From Moraxellaceae bacterium (GTDB lineage: Bacteria; Pseudomonadota; Gammaproteobacteria; Pseudomonadales; Moraxellaceae), in assembly GCA_014378805.1 (NCBI GenBank), contig JACMMY010000242.1:1-5505 (forward strand): a stretch of DNA of 5,505 bases, written 5' to 3'. A program made the translations under genes and the position numbers. Positions within the stretch are counted from its first letter, which is position 1; the number at the start of each line of letters is the position of its first letter. Positions 5,222 to 5,505 of this stretch are shown here, piece after piece. A model generated the notes under the pieces. The model made no database searches. It was not told the DNA's origin and saw only the letters and a program-made list of their open reading frames with translations.

Positions 5222-5505
5222 TCAAAATCGCTCATAACCCAATAAATAGCGCCACTCGCCCTCCGTCAGTTTCGACATCGAGATACGACCAATACGAATC
5301 CGTTTCATGGATAACACATCTAAACCAACGCCTTGACACATTTTTTCAATTTGATCGAGCTGGACATTTTTCAGCGCAATGCGCAGGTGATCTTCATTTT
5401 GCCAACTCACTTTTGCCGCAGGCAATAATTCACCTTTATGATAAAAACCTTGATTCAATCGCTTTAAGTCTTCTGTGGAAAGTGTGCCACGCACCTGCAC
5501 AATAA
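5222..5505 (-). CDS. Pseudouridine synthase, RsuA/RluF-type, C-terminal part only
   Basis: RsuA/RluB/RluE/RluF enzymes isomerise specific uridines in rRNA (RluF also in a tRNA). Only the last 93 residues are in the window; the frame is open to the right edge, and the GTG at 5500 is internal because IVQVRGTLS continues through it. The C-terminal block KRIRIGRISMSKL followed by EGEWRYL matches the end of this family (compare RluF LERTRIMNVSL and GEWRDL). The catalytic Asp lies in the unseen N-terminal part. The usual NRQIRRMC-like segment is replaced by LDQIEKMC, losing its arginines; this may be a lineage-specific subtype. Which RNA and position are modified cannot be decided. The gene ends at a clear terminator and is not in an operon with anything to its left. 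Confidence 0.85.
   Translation of the reverse strand, partial: IVQVRGTLSTEDLKRLNQGFYHKGELLPAAKVSWQNEDHLRIALKNVQLDQIEKMCQGVGLDVLSMKRIRIGRISMSKLTEGEWRYLLGYERF

Overview
The window looks like a chromosomal segment of an Acinetobacter species or a very close Moraxellaceae relative. The main evidence is FolD, whose sequence closely matches what I remember of Acinetobacter FolD, including the unusual QHPVP and SATPQG motifs. The moderate base composition and a tRNA-Cys/tRNA-Leu pair also fit. The genus call is inference from memory; no search was run.

Layout, left to right. Bases 1-1650 (+) are the C-terminal five-sixths or so of a soluble lytic murein transglycosylase (slt) with an intact catalytic domain; its start lies before the window. 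After a 121-base gap, 1772-2695 (+) encodes an exported protein with the fold signature and cysteines of the RNase T2/RNase I family, but both catalytic motifs have lost their catalytic residues. It is therefore a probable pseudoenzyme and the most interesting object here. Converging on it from the right are two tightly spaced minus-strand genes, folD (4257-3409) followed by a class I methyltransferase resembling ETF-beta lysine methyltransferases (3401-2742). Their cotranscription would join a folate one-carbon enzyme to a methyl-transfer enzyme.

Divergent from folD, a promoter with an extended -10 drives tRNA-Cys(GCA) and tRNA-Leu(UAA), and a strong intrinsic terminator follows. The stretch from 4698 to 5172 has no intact gene. 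It holds a three-copy GGTATAAC repeat (two direct, one inverted), a tiny ORF with a good ribosome binding site, and what looks like the frameshifted wreck of a small exported protein gene with a perfect 11-bp inverted repeat inside it. A bidirectional terminator separates this from the 3' end of a minus-strand pseudouridine synthase gene (RsuA/RluF type) that runs off the right edge.

The core genes are housekeeping: cell-wall turnover, folate metabolism, translation and RNA modification. The unusual content is the catalytically stripped T2 protein, the degenerate exported-protein locus after the tRNAs, and the altered C-terminal signature of the pseudouridine synthase.
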